The notes under the pieces are model-generated. The model was not told where the DNA came from. It ran no database searches and was given only the letters and a program-made list of their open reading frames with translations. Positions 12,813 through 24,595 of a stretch of 64,000 nucleotides of DNA are shown in pieces. Origin of the DNA: Spizellomyces punctatus DAOM BR117 (Eukaryota > Chytridiomycota > Chytridiomycetes > Spizellomycetales > Spizellomycetaceae); assembly GCF_000182565.1 (NCBI RefSeq), contig NW_015971537.1, positions 1,957,299 through 2,021,298 of the forward strand, given 5' to 3'. The position numbers and the translations under genes are program-made. Numbering within the stretch: position 1 is the first letter of the stretch; each line of letters opens with the position of its first letter.

Positions 12813-13323
12813 TGTGTGAGATCTAACTCTAATTGCAAAAAACAACAAAACGTCATGTCCTTCTAAAAACCACCTTTTAAAAGCAGACGAAACCAGCAGA
12901 CTCCGCCACTTAAAGAAAACTTGCTCTCGTCCGTTTTGGATGAGTTTTTCCTCGAACGGGCGACTTATGGCGAAAAAAGCGTTTTGGAAACACGCGCGTT
13001 TTTGGAACACCTCCAACTTTTTGTTTATAACTACCTCTTCTTCCTTCTACAGGCGCTTTTGTTTTGTCCAATGGAGGCCATCGGCAGCGTTTTGTATCGT
13101 TGTTGCGTATGTGTGTTTGCATATGGCGCCTTTGGTTGACAAAGGCATGACATCAACAAAATGTTGCTGTTTCAAAAACCAACATGGAGACCCTTCTATA
13201 TTAGTGACAAGATTTCTATATACAAGTGTACGGAAAACAAATGCAAGGGTGTGTAATCTACATATCCATCGCTTGAGGCCCCGGCTATACATGGAAAAAA
13301 AAAAACGAGAATCAGACTTTGCA
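12813..13323. other. 511-bp interval: PA2G4 3' end and GH20 promoter
   Basis: Both flanking genes are on the minus strand. No convincing coding exon was found. It should hold the PA2G4 3'UTR (13323 downward) and the GH20 promoter. A run of ten A residues lies near 13293-13302. Confidence 0.5.
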
Positions 13324-14626
13324 CTACACCTCACTCAAGGCTCGATGAATACGCACCTCTGTTATAGCCAACGCCTTGGTCTTGACTGTTCTCGCCTTGC
13401 CTTCCAATACATCCTTATACCCAGCAGTGTCCACTGAAAAATCAGAGTGTACATACGGCATGGGCAAATCTCCAGCCGTAATAGTCAAGGGCCCAGAACT
13501 CATGACCAAAACGGTAAAGGCAAATCTGGCTACTCTTTCACTTCCCCCCACAACACCCACTAGCCTAGGTCTCAATACGCCGTGAGCAACGCATTCCTGT
13601 ACGCCCAGTCTGAATTTAGGATCCACGCCAAACAATTCGCGAGTGGCAAAAGGAAACACGCCGTATCGTTTAGCCGATTCGCTGTAGGCTGCTCGGGAGG
13701 ACTTAAGTTTAAGAGCATAAGTGGTGTTGACGTCCCGTTGGAGGACAAGAGGGCGCGGATCCGGCTCACGGTACGATCCGGCGCTAGTAGAGAGGACAAC
13801 GTCGATGGTATAGGCTTCGCCCTCGGTGATTTCAAACTCTTCCGCCTGAGTCTCGTCATCAATTGCATTTGGGATCTCTTGTCCGGCTTCGAGAATGAAC
13901 CTTTTGATTTGGTGAGAGGACGTTCCTGCTACTGGCGAGCAGTTAAATGCGGAAGCGACGCGGGAGATGGCTGTTGTAATGTCTGAGCTGGTGGTACCGG
14001 GGCGAAGAAGACGGAGGGCGACTTGGGCAGCGTAGTATGCAGCGCACACCACGTCGGCTGATCGCCCTGTGACAGGTTGTTGGGGAGTAGGATTGATAAC
14101 GGTCGTGTGTGCGAGCGACGAGATATACCCATCAATGTGAACACCCAGATTGCTGTGATCGAGTAAAATCTCCAGTCAGAGCCAGCGAGAACGCAAAGCA
14201 CACTTTTCCGTTTGATATACTCACATTTTGACGACATCACCATCCTTCAAAACTGTTCCATCATCCTCCAGAGCAGAAAAATTTTGGACTACCTCGTTTA
14301 AACACACGCAAGTTGGGTATGCAATACCACGCTCCAAGTTCCCCTTTTTAAATATCTTGCCAGTCTATGCGTACAGGGGAAACATGAGAAATAATTAGAG
14401 ATGCATACCAAAGGAATGATCTCAAGGTCATACTTACTGCTTCAGAGATTAATGAATCGCCCAGACGACACAAGTCAACTACTCGCCTTCCCGCCTGACA
14501 TGCAACTACTACTTGTCGCATGACACTATTGGCAATATCTGCGGCTGTCCGGTATTTTGTGACGACATTTGGGTCACTCAGGTTGTTATCCTTGTCCAAG
14601 CGCGAGTCAACCTCCATAAGCGACAT
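13324..14626 (-). CDS. PA2G4: Proliferation-associated protein 2G4 / EBP1 (methionine-aminopeptidase-like fold)
   Basis: Pita-bread-fold protein related to type 2 methionine aminopeptidase but lacking enzyme activity in its family; it binds ribosomes near the exit tunnel and affects growth signalling. The start at 14626 gives MSLMEVDSRLDKDNNLSDPN then VVTKYRTAADIANSVMRQVV, the family N-terminus. A middle exon encodes CVCLNEVVQNFSALEDDGT. The last long exon (14052-13324) carries ISRVASAFNCSPVAGTSSHQ, EFEITEGEAYTIDVVLSTSA and KLKSSRAAYSESAKRYGVFP, all typical of EBP1, and the strand ends HRALSEV. About four exons. Divergent from CFAP91 across 387 bp. Confidence 0.93.
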
Positions 14627-15013
14627 TGTTGAAATTTGCACAATGCCAAATGACCAAGTCTCAAAGTCAAAATACCAGCAGGGAAGATCGGAGAGCAACT
14701 TCGTCAAAACAAAATAGCCACGTGAACCTGCGCCACATTCATTTGGTAAGCGACTAGTCCCGCTCGATCTTTCCTGAGGGCGAACATGTCGGATATCGGA
14801 GGATTTTCTATTTATGTAAGGGAGGTTGGTGTGAAATGAAAAGTGTAGTGCATCTGTGTGGACGACGATTTTCTGGTATTAAGACGGTCAACCTTGTCGT
14901 GGTATGCGTTGGTTACGGGTCTTACCCTACTGGCTGCCAGCTAATACCTTGGGCAATGATCTGGCAGCATTCAAACAGCAACAAAGCGGAATACTGAGAA
15001 GAATTTGCGCAAA
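14627..15013. promoter_or_regulatory. Divergent PA2G4/CFAP91 promoter interval
   Basis: 387 bp between outward-facing start codons with no plausible exon. No full RFX X-box or CACGTG was seen despite the ciliary neighbour CFAP91; only loose half-sites (GTTGGTTAC near 14909). Confidence 0.45.
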
Positions 15014-18000
15014 ATGGCGTCCCAGACGATGGTGCAGACTCGGGTGATGCCAAATCGTGCGCACGACTATGTGTATGGTACGTACGAAGTAGATTCTTTG
15101 CGTATGAAACGACATTATAGTTATCTCACCCTTGAACAGATACGAATCACACCGTTGCGGGAAGGAAGGATCATGTAAAGGCCATGATGAAGGCGCAGAC
15201 TCATGATGTGGTATGGTTGCCCGACTTTCTCTGCTTGTTGAGCCGCACGCATATGCAACTACAAACTGACATGTATTCGTATTCAAAGCTCATTCATCCG
15301 TCCTTCACCAACATGTTCTCCTCACTCCCACATCACCCATCCGCAGCCTATTCCCTCCGCACACATCCGCTACCTCCTCACGTAGGCCAAGACCGGCGTG
15401 CCTACAACCCACCCAACCCTGATGTAACCGGTGCGAATCGGTACCAGTACTTTAAGCGACCCATCATACCCTACATGCCCAGTCTCGGCACCCAAATTGT
15501 TTATGCCAGACGTCCCAATATGCTCGCTCAAACAGCAGGAGCTCAACATCAAACCCGCCCTGTAACACCCCCGACAAAAACGGTTGGGATTCAAACCACC
15601 TACCGCGAATCTGAAGCACAAACAGATCCATACTCTCCAGAATACACAACCGCGGGCCCCACACCCCCCGAGCTCCTGGCCCTCGCAACACTTACCTACG
15701 GCGCCGGCCTCCCCGTTACTCAAACGGAACTTGAAATGATTGAAAGAGCTCGGGCGAAACGAGCTTGGGAAGCCGCCTTACCCCCCGTGATAGACCAAGA
15801 ATCGTTTGAAAAGCGCCTTCGCATGATGGAGGAAATGGAATTGGCTGAATGGCGAGAGCGCGAAGAGGAAATTAAACGGATCCAAGAGGCTCGATTGGAG
15901 ATCTTGACTAAAGTGATTGAAAATCGCGAACTAGAAAATGAAAAGATCAACAATGAGCGTGTGCATCGAGTTTGGGAGAAGAAGTTGATGGAGAGGGATG
16001 CGGCTCTAGAGAGGATTCAGAGAAAAAGGGTGAAAGGTTCGTTTTTTGTACTTGACTCTTGTAGGGTGCAGTGGCTGACAAGGATCGACTCTCTCGTAGC
16101 ACTCCGGAAACTAACGGACACGCGCAACAAGGTCGAGCCGAAAATCCATCGACGAGATATCATTACCGATTACGCCAATTACGGGTCTGCAGTCTACGCA
16201 CCCAAAGCCCGCGACGGTGTGTTTTATGACAAACCATCGGCTGCTGTGCACGTTCGGGTGGATGATTTCGAGGATTATCATGGTATGTCCTTATTTTTGA
16301 GGCATGTGAAGGAGTTCCATTTTGGTTAACTGGATGCTATTAGGCATCCAAGAACTAGAAGAGAGTCTACCTCCTAAATACCTTCGCCCCGATTTCTCCA
16401 TCCCGACGAAATCGGCGGTCCACAAGAGAAGTCTCTCTGCTCGACGGGTAAGCGACTATAAGCACGGCATATTGCCATACGAGAAACACATTGGCTCATT
16501 CCATTCAATTAGGACCTCCACATGCAAAATCAACTCGCTCTCATGGATCAGAGACTCAAAGAGCGGAAAGCATTATCGCAACAAGAGGAGAAACCATTGC
16601 GCTTTGCGCAGAGGATTGAAAAGCCGCCTATAAGGCCTCCAACTCCTCATATCGACAATCCGTACGTAATGAGAGTATTGCTCTTGTCTGGATTATGCTG
16701 ATGAGTTTCTTTTGGGGATACAGAAGTATGGAAGATGAGGAGTTGGATGTCGCAGCTATTTTGTTGCAAAAGCTGATTCGAGGACGATTGGTGCAGAACA
16801 TGATGTACCAAGGTAGGTATAATGAACACGAGACATGGGATGAAGGTAACGAATACTAACTTCATACCCAAAAACCAAAATAGGCAAGGAGCGCCGTCTC
16901 AACCTCATCAACGAGCTGCGTACCCGCCAAAGCATCCGTCTCGCCACCTCTCCCCCACGTACGGCAACTACAACTCGCATATCCACCCGTCCAGTTTCCG
17001 CCGCTGTCGCCCGAGCCACCTTTGATTCACTACTCACACACCCTGAAGCCCCGGTTCCTCAAATCGCCACAGCGGCAGGTGATGCTGCAGCATTTCAGGC
17101 CCTCGAAGGCGGTGCGTCACTCTCCGAAGCGGTCGAAAAGGCATTGGAACGCCAAGATCAGGTCGTTCGTGAACGGAGCGTTGGTAGTGCTCGTGGAGGT
17201 GCTGGAGAAGACCTAGTCGATGAAGCCGATGAAGAAATTGTTTACACACCCGTCGAAGACATGCAAGCGCCGATTCGCCCGACTTTACCAATGCTCGTCG
17301 AAACAACCCTTCAAGCTCCTTATACTGCCGCTACCCTCCAGTACCTAACCGACGAACTCGTCCGTCTCCGTGAGTCCCAGCGCATTTCAGCCTTGGTCCG
17401 TCTAGCCCTCCGCACCCGTCGTATGCGAGAAGCAGAGGAAAGCGGAAAGCGTCAGGCCGAAATTCACCGGCGTATGATTGAAGATGAGATTTTCCGACAG
17501 GTCATGCAGGTTCACCAGGAGACTGTTGACTCGTTCTTGGAGAATGTTATTTGTGGAAGTGTGGAGAGATGTGCTAGCCTGGAGAGTCGGCGGGCGGTTA
17601 GAGAGTATGCGGAGCGTGTGGGAGAGGTTGTATGGGGAATGGAGAGGAGTGGAGTTAGTCAAGAGGAGACGGATAGGAGGATTGTTAGGGACCTCGTGAG
17701 CTCATTCTTGATTCCAGAGGTGGAGAGACAGACATTGAGAAATCGAGGTTTGTTACTTATCCCGCTGTTCTTGTCCCAATTTGCTTCTAATTGACACATA
17801 ACAATCAGTGAAAAACGATCAAAGAAAATACCTGCAAGCAGCGCACGCAGCTATTCATAGTCAACTCCCTACGATCGAATCCGCCACTGCCACCGGAAGC
17901 ACGAGCGAGGAGGACAATGAAAAGCGATCAACGTCCCGACCAGCATCGCGACCAGCGTCCAGACTTGCGTCCCATCCAACTTCCCGACCAGCGTCCCGAC

Positions 18001-18020
18001 CGGCAGGACAAGAATTTTGA
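15014..18020 (+). CDS. CFAP91: Cilia- and flagella-associated protein 91 (MAATS1 / radial-spoke base protein)
   Basis: Axonemal scaffold of the calmodulin- and radial-spoke-associated complex at the base of spokes 2/3. The start at 15014 gives MASQTMVQTRVMPNRAHDYV. The body reads VTGANRYQYFKRPIIPYMPS, VGIQTTYRESEAQTDPYSPE, LLALATLTYGAGLPVTQTEL and MIERARAKRAWEAALP, the hallmark CFAP91 block. After several introns come LIRGRLVQNMMYQGKERRLN, RMREAEESGKRQAEIHRR and LVSSFLIPEVERQTLRNR, also family-specific. The last exon (from about 17810) adds QRKYLQAAHAAIHSQLPTIE and then a low-complexity tail of Ser-Arg-Pro-Ala repeats. The segment 15211-15290 is probably an 80-nt intron rather than coding. 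Shares its promoter with PA2G4 and converges on the SET/MYND gene with only 76 bp between stops. Confidence 0.95.
17930..18003 (+). repeat. Short tandem repeats encoding the Ser-Arg-Pro-Ala tail of CFAP91
   Basis: About six imperfect 12-nt units (consensus near CGTCCCGACCAG) encode repeated SRPA/SRLA/SHPT quartets just before the CFAP91 stop codon. Confidence 0.75.
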
Positions 18021-18096
18021 AGCATTTGTAGGTGTAACGGACGTTGTTAATGACTTACACAAAATAAATCCGTTGTAAAATATATTTAAACACAAG

Positions 18097-19620
18097 CTAC
18101 ATCCCGACAAGTGGCTCATTGTTAGATACAGCGCCCTCCACAATCTTTAAAACCTCTTCAATATCCTTCAAGACACCCCCCACGTTCCCATGCGTACACT
18201 TTACAACTCGCGCAGCACAGCGACACAGTTCCTTTATCACTACCCCCGTCTTACCGCTTTCTCCACCTTCGTTCCAGCACAACTTGGCAGCCAGCACAAA
18301 TTGCACACCGATCATGGGATGAAACCGCTCGTATGAGATGATGTACATGCACAAAACGTAGAGCGCAAGGCGGGCTGAGGGTTCGGGGCTGTGGAGATGG
18401 GTGTGAAGATGCCGTGACACATGCGTGAAAAGGCGGCGGGTATGAAGACGGGGCAGGGGGGAAGGGTCCGGAAGGCTTTGGATCATTTGGAGAAGCGAGG
18501 CGTGACGGCTATTCCATATCTCCTCTGGAGACGAGGCCAAAGATGGAGGGACGTGAGAGAATACAGTAAGGATAAATGTGTCAAGTGTGTTCAGTGTCGT
18601 AGGGATCATCGGCGTGGCAAGTTGGCCACCATTGGCAGGGAAAAACACGGGATAAAGGGACTCTAGAAGCCCCGTAATAGGTTTCCTCAACTCCACTTCC
18701 AACCACTCGCCTACAGCCTTTTCTTCACTCACGCTCATCGGTCCCTCCACACCCAACAGCGCATCCACTCCGCCTTGAGCACACCTTTCACAATCACATT
18801 CAAATCCATATTTGCTCCAGAGTGTTTGTTGTCGTTCTCCTCGCTCTCCCATTCCGTCAACATAGGTGCCCAGAAGCTCCTCTCCGGCATGCACGTCCCG
18901 AATCGTGCGAACAACCTGCTCACGGCCTTCATACAGTACCGAACAGTTTGGATGACACGAATGGTTCAAGAGAGCACCGAGTGGAAATGTCCCTTCGCCG
19001 ATGACAAAGAGTTCGCCGTCGTGAATGGAAAAATTGTTGGAGCGGAATCGGAGCAGGTGGGAGAAGAGGTCTTGGGAAGTTGTAGATGCCGGCATCTTGG
19101 GAAATTTCAGTACGCCTTGAATTATCTTGGCCCATTCTGACTTGTCAATCTCGTTAAGCACTTCTTCGTGGCCTTGTAGCGATAAGAAAGCCTCGATACC
19201 CACTGTATCCACTCCTTTTTTTAACGAAGACAAGACTTTAACCAGCATTTCCTCATCTTTGTCCCAGTCGCCGCTCTCCCCGCCGTTCCCTCTCTGCTTC
19301 CATATTTTGCAGAGCGTTGCGTGTCCCGCATCCCAGTCCTCTTTTTGGCACTTTTTACCACAGTATGTTGCCCGCTTGCATGACGAGCACCTTGTTAGTG
19401 GCGTGCTGAGCTGATCACTGCGAATCAGACAGTAATGGCAGGCTGTCGGGTCAAGGACCACTGTGCCAATTGCGTTCGATGTAAACAGAATTGTTCCAGC
19501 TGGTATGAAGACGGATGTAACTAGGATGCGCCGCTTGGCAGGGTGTGGTTGGAGAGAGAGGTTGTGGGATCTGAGGAAGCTGTCCAGGGACGGGTGGGGG
19601 GACGGCGGGGGAAGGCCCAT
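18097..19620 (-). CDS. SET and MYND domain protein (SMYD-type lysine methyltransferase)
   Basis: Intronless 507-residue protein starting at an ATG at 19620. The split SET domain begins near residue 30 (ILVTSVFIPAGTILF). It is interrupted by a MYND zinc finger at about 62-104 (CHYCLIRSDQLSTPLTRCSS, CKRATYCGKKCQKEDWDAGH, LCKIW). It resumes with GTFPLGALLNHSCHPNCSVL, the SAM-binding NHSCxPN motif, and the catalytic-region tyrosine in GEELLGTYVDG. The post-SET cysteines are in YGFECDCERC (about residues 277-286). Lysine methylation is the family activity; substrates range from histones to cytosolic proteins and cannot be told here. The C-terminal 200 residues are helical (TPR-like in relatives). 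Confidence 0.9.
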   Translation of the reverse strand: MGLPPPSPHPSLDSFLRSHNLSLQPHPAKRRILVTSVFIPAGTILFTSNAIGTVVLDPTACHYCLIRSDQLSTPLTRCSSCKRATYCGKKCQKEDWDAGHATLCKIWKQRGNGGESGDWDKDEEMLVKVLSSLKKGVDTVGIEAFLSLQGHEEVLNEIDKSEWAKIIQGVLKFPKMPASTTSQDLFSHLLRFRSNNFSIHDGELFVIGEGTFPLGALLNHSCHPNCSVLYEGREQVVRTIRDVHAGEELLGTYVDGMGERGERQQTLWSKYGFECDCERCAQGGVDALLGVEGPMSVSEEKAVGEWLEVELRKPITGLLESLYPVFFPANGGQLATPMIPTTLNTLDTFILTVFSHVPPSLASSPEEIWNSRHASLLQMIQSLPDPSPLPRLHTRRLFTHVSRHLHTHLHSPEPSARLALYVLCMYIISYERFHPMIGVQFVLAAKLCWNEGGESGKTGVVIKELCRCAARVVKCTHGNVGGVLKDIEEVLKIVEGAVSNNEPLVGM

Positions 19621-20133
19621 GGTGCCTTTGGGTGAACAATGTCAATCAGCAGGACAGCGCGCGTCAGTCTCTGCACTGCAAACAAAATGGAAGGTTTTTT
19701 CAAGATTGTGGCATCCTGGTTTTGTTTGGACTTTTTTGCAACGCTGCACCATGGACGTAAGAGTAAGATGAATTACTGGCAGGAATAGCCTTGCAAATTG
19801 GCCATTCCTTTCTTCTGGTAAGCCCTCCGTGGCTTCAATTGTTATTTTATCATGATCTACTCCAAAAGCGAGCGGCCCATCAGCTATTTACTCCCCTTAA
19901 GTTCTTGCGCCTTTTCCATGCTTCAACGGTTGAAATGTTAACCAATGAGCTTGCATTTCGTCCTCAGCAATGGGCAAGGAACTCCCAATTCCTCGTCGCT
20001 CTGCTCATGCGGAATGGATAACGTAATCACTCACTGTTGCCATGGCAAGTCGGAATGACTCACCGAGCAGATCGCTTTGGCCTTCCTTCCAACTTTTTGA
20101 CATTTCCAGTCCACCAGATTGACAGTTTCCATC
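19621..20133. promoter_or_regulatory. Divergent SET-MYND/MTIF2 promoter interval
   Basis: 513 bp without a convincing exon. Contains a CCAAT box (near 19942-19946) and the RFX-type palindrome described separately at 20036-20049. Confidence 0.45.
20036..20049. promoter_or_regulatory. RFX X-box-like palindrome upstream of MTIF2
   Basis: GTTGCCATGGCAAG fits the X-box consensus RYYNYY-N(1-3)-RRNRAC with one mismatch (last base). It ends 84 bp before the MTIF2 start codon. Binding is inferred from the motif only. Confidence 0.5.
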
Positions 20134-22543
20134 ATGTCGCATTCCTCCACCGTCCTCTCGAGAAGGATCCTAAGTAGAACGACAGTAAACAAATGTTATT
20201 TGTTCCGACATTCCACACTCTGCCCGCACTATTTGTCGACAACGGCGCGTGTAGATGCAGCGAAACAAACGTTTGGGGGCAAGCCGTCAAAGAGCTCGTT
20301 CCATAAAGACGGTCGAGATTGGGAGAGTTCAGGGGCGGCAGGTGGACAGCTTGGGAAGAAGGGTAAAAGCAAGGACAAGGACCGGGACAGGGAACGACGA
20401 GAGAGAGACTTTCTGCGGAAGGAACCGGAACGGCATGGTCGACCGACGACGGTTCGGCCTATAAAACCGAAAGCCCCGCCCAAGCCAAAGGATATTCATC
20501 TCCAAGAAGGCATCAGTGTTTCAAATCTGAGTACACTGCTGGGTGTCAGCTACCAAAAGCTTGCGAGACAAATGAAGCGATTGGGACTGGAGGACACTGG
20601 TGCGGATTTCGTCCTGAATTCTGAAATGGCGAGTTTGATTGTACTCGAGTATGGAATGAACCCTGTTGTAGCCGCCCTTCCAGATTTGGATCTGAAACCC
20701 AGGCCTCCACCAGAGGACTGGTCAGATTTCCCAGTCCGGCCGCCAGTGGTCACCATCATGGGTCATGTCGATCACGGCAAAACAACACTGTTGGATGCTT
20801 TGCGCAAAACATCTGTGGCAGCAGGGGAAGCCGGTGGGATTACACAGCACATTGGTGCATTTTCGGTTTTGTTACCCTCCAAAAAGCGCATTACGTTCTT
20901 GGATACGCCTGGACACGCGGCCTTTTCTGCCATGAGAGCCCGGGGGGCACAAACAACTGATATCGTTGTGTTGGTCGTAGCAGCGGATGATGGTGTCATG
21001 CCACAGACGGTAGAAGCCATCAAACACGCCTTGACCGCTCAGGTGCCCATTATTGTCGCCATCAACAAGTGCGATAAACCTCATATCAACCTTCGAAAGG
21101 TCAAGGAAGGGCTTTTGAGGCATGAAATTGTTCTGGAAGAATACGGTGGTGAGATACCTGCTGTGCAAATTTCTGCGCTGACGGGCAAGGGGCTGGATGA
21201 ACTGGAAGAAAACATTCTCACGCTTGCGGAAGTGATGGATATCCGCGGTGATCCTTCCGGACCTGTCGAAGGCGTTGTCGTTGAATCAAAACTTGTACGA
21301 GGTCGGGGCAATGTGGCGACTGTTTTGGTCAAGCGGGGGACGTTGAAGCCGGGTGGTGTGGTTGTCGCTGGAACGACGTGGTGCAAGGTTCGGGTTATGC
21401 ATGATGAACATGGAGTTGCTGTCAAAGAGGCTGGACCGTCTTTGCCGGTTGAGGTCATGGGATGGAAGGAGCTACCTGCCGCTGGAGATGAGGTTCTGGG
21501 GGCGGATAAGGAGGTGAGTTGTACCTGCATGCGCAGTATATGACCGCCACTAATGTGTATGGAATCAGGACCTTGCAAAGAAGGTGGTTGAAAGCCGAGT
21601 CGAACGTACAAGACGGCTAAAGGCCATCGAAGGCATTGATCAGCTGAATGCAGCCAGACAAAAGGAGAAGCAGGTCCGCGAGGGAAAAGTCGATGCGGCG
21701 ACGCCTGATGACACGTCAACGATACCCACTCAAAACATTATCCTGAAAGGTGGGTTCCCATGTCATGGACTCTGGTCTGGTGTGCGGGACTCAATATTGT
21801 ATCAATATTCGGTAGCCGATGTACATGGGTCACTGGAAGCCCTCGTGGATGCCATCCACGGCCTCCCAGCCCACGAAGTCCGAATCAAGATAGTAGGATC
21901 CGGCGTGGGACCCGTCACGGAATCCGACATTGACTCTGCGTCAGCAACAGGAGGTATGTCTTCGTACCACGGTCCCCTTGAGGATCTCTGCTAACACAAT
22001 CACACATAACCCAGCAACCATCATCTCGTTCAACCTCCCCACCGACAAGCGCACCCACTCTTATGCCAGTTCCAAAAAAGTGCAACTCGTATCCCACCAA
22101 ATCATTTACAAACTCTTGGACGACCTTAAAGATATGTTGAGCGATCTCTTGCCACCCGAGATGGTGACAGAAGTCCATGGGGAGGCGGAAATTGCCCAAA
22201 TTTTTAGAATCAATGTCAAGGGCAAAGTGACGGAGGCTGTTGCGGGGTGTAGGATCATTACGGGGAAAATGCAAAGAAGTCATAAAGTCCGCGTCGTAAG
22301 AGCGGGAGAAATTGTTTATGATGGTATGTTTTTGGGAATTTTGGTGTGGATTGGTTTCCTTTAGGTTTCTCATGGACCTTTTTTTCAGGAACATTGAAAA
22401 CATTCAAACACCACAAAAAAGATATTCAAGAAGCTTCCAAGGGGCTTGAATGTGGGATGGGATTTGAAGGGTTTGATAAGTTTGAGGAGGGAGATATTAT
22501 TCAAGGGTATACCATTGTAGAAAAGAAGCGGCGCATATCGTAA
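20134..22543 (+). CDS. MTIF2: Mitochondrial translation initiation factor IF-2
   Basis: GTPase that delivers initiator tRNA to the mitochondrial ribosome. The first ATG (20134) gives [20 protein letters not shown], an Arg/Ser-rich mitochondrial presequence with no early acids. A basic linker is followed by the IF2 N-domain ([20 protein letters not shown]). The G domain shows G1 [13 protein letters not shown]2 [11 protein letters not shown]3 DTPGHAAF, G4 NKCDK and G5 SALTG, then domain II ([20 protein letters not shown]). Four downstream exons (after introns near 21514, 21751, 21955 and 22324) complete domains III-IV with [27 protein letters not shown] and [20 protein letters not shown]. The stop is TAA at 22541-22543, 81 bp from the convergent CFAP73 stop. 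Confidence 0.95.
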
Positions 22544-22624
22544 TAAGGGCTTATTCTTTAATTTATACGCAAGTAAAATAATGTACATTTGGGAAGCTTG
22601 TTCTTATGGAAGTTGGTGTGATGC

Positions 22625-24341
22625 TCAAGTTTTGAAAGATGTGGATTCGGCGGCGAGGGCTGCTTGTCGTTTTGCCTTTTCGACTCGATCTTGTGTCAAA
22701 AACTGTTCTGCTCGTTGTGCAATATCTGTGCGAAACAAAACAACAAGTATCAACGACCGGATACGATAATATAAACGAGGGAATACGCAAAAAACACTTG
22801 CGTTGTAAATCCAGCACCCGATCTTGAATCGCATGTAACCGCTCCGCAAGGGCTTTTGCAGAATTATCTATATTGACAAGTTCTTGTTGTGGTTGTTGAG
22901 GCATTATGTGTGTTGTGCCTTGTGGAGGGGCTCCGCCGTCATGGTGATGGTGTTGGGTCTGCTGGTGAGGCCGGAGACCGACACGATCGTAAATATTATT
23001 GATGGCAAGTTTTGTTTCACTCAACATGCGCATCTAAATAGGTTGTTGCATCAGTGATTAGCACACTAATACAATAAACGAACAATAAACAAAGATATCG
23101 TAAACAAAAACCCACCCGTTCTTTCCCAGTATTATCCCTCTCCTCCAACCTCTGCTCCAAATACGCACACTCCTGCTTTAAGCGATCCAACCTCTTTTGC
23201 AACGTCCCCAACGTTGAATTATAAACCAAAATCAAATCATTCTTTTCCTTGACGAGCTCGACCAGGATGGTTTGCACGCGTTCCATTTCGTCTGTGGAGT
23301 CGCTGACGGTTTTTGAGAGGTCTTGGGAGGTTTCTAGGAGGGTTTTGTGGCGCATTAGGATGTCGTTTATGTGGGGTTCGGGGATGTCGAGGTAGTCGGG
23401 AGGGAGGAGATCTACGACGGATTGGAGGTAGGTTTCGTAGATTTGGTATTTTTCTGGAAAGGGGAGGGTTTCTGTGAGTTGCGGATAACAACTCATTGGG
23501 TGCTCTTCTACGTACGGATAAGGTGGAGGGTGTGGTTGTGTTTGGTTTGTTCGGTGTGGAGGGTTTGCGTTAGGGTGTAGAGTTCTTGTTCCTATTGTTT
23601 TGTAGTAGGATTCATCGTCATCAACAATAACGAAAACAAGAACCATACACATAAAACAAGCAACGATCAAATAAAGACCTTTTGTTCCCTCAATTTCCGT
23701 TCAGCTTGCGCTTTAGCATTCGCTCTCTGCCGTTTCGCATCATTCTCTTTCAAGAATTTCTCAAATTTCGTTACACGGTCCCGTATTTGTTTTTGCTATC
23801 CAAAAAAGCATTTCTAAACGATTTATAAATTTCGATATTTTCAACGGATATGTGCATTTAAACCTTTGCTTTCAATTCCTCCTGCTTTTCTCGACATTCT
23901 TCCATCCTTCTCGCGAAATCCAATCGCTTTTTTTCGAGCTGGGATTGAACGGATTGCATTTCCTTTTTTTTCTGGAGGAGGAGGGTGGATTGGAGGGTGT
24001 GGCGGGTTGCAAAGTGAGTTGCTGGACGCTGCAAAGGTGTTAGATGTGAGCGGTTTCTTTGGTGAATGGTGTGCTAGTTGGAGTTGAATACTTGCGTCAT
24101 TTGGGATAATCGGTTGGATACTGCACAAAAAAAAGCATATCTAAGTACATTCCCTACGACAGCAACTAAAATAGATGGCAAAACCTCACATTTTTCCACC
24201 TCGCTGCGTAACAAACGTCTCGCCCTCTTTTTTCTCGACTTCGGTGACATGTTCGACGACGGGTGGAGGGGCGGGTGTCCGCATCCGCGTTGCAGGCCGG
24301 ACGGTCGCCGAGAAGGTGATACCCGGAGATGGCGACGCCAT
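22625..24341 (-). CDS. CFAP73: CFAP73/CCDC42-family coiled-coil flagellar protein
   Basis: DUF4200 coiled-coil family that includes CFAP73 (MIA2 of Chlamydomonas, in the modifier-of-inner-arms complex) and CCDC42. The start at 24341 gives MASPSPGITFSATVRPATRM, then EKKEGETFVTQRGGKM. Following exons on the minus strand give the diagnostic VTKFEKFLKENDAKRQRANA (23790-23700) and YQIYETYLQSVVDLLPPDYL plus HINDILMRHKTLLETSQDL (23460-23330). Next come TRMLSETKLAINNIYDRVGL, a His/Gln-rich loop, and the last exon ending ALAAESTSFKT. About seven exons separated by small introns. Assignment to the family is firm; CFAP73 versus CCDC42 cannot be settled from sequence alone. Third axonemal gene of the window and divergent from an unrecognised gene. 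Confidence 0.87.
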
Positions 24342-24595
24342 TCTTGTCAAAAATAACAGAAAGGAAGAATACTAGATCGTTTTGATGCGAACAGCGCTGG
24401 GCAACCTGGGACGTTAAATGCTTACCTAATCGACCCCGACAAGGGTTGCGACTTGATCTGAGGGTTTTGGGCGGTTTTCTGGAACAGGGATGTTATATAA
24501 CCATCATGGATATTGTACGTTGAGGTCGACAAAAAAAGAGAAAGGTTACTCTTGAAGCGATAAATTTGGAGTATGGACTTGGATGACACACCACG

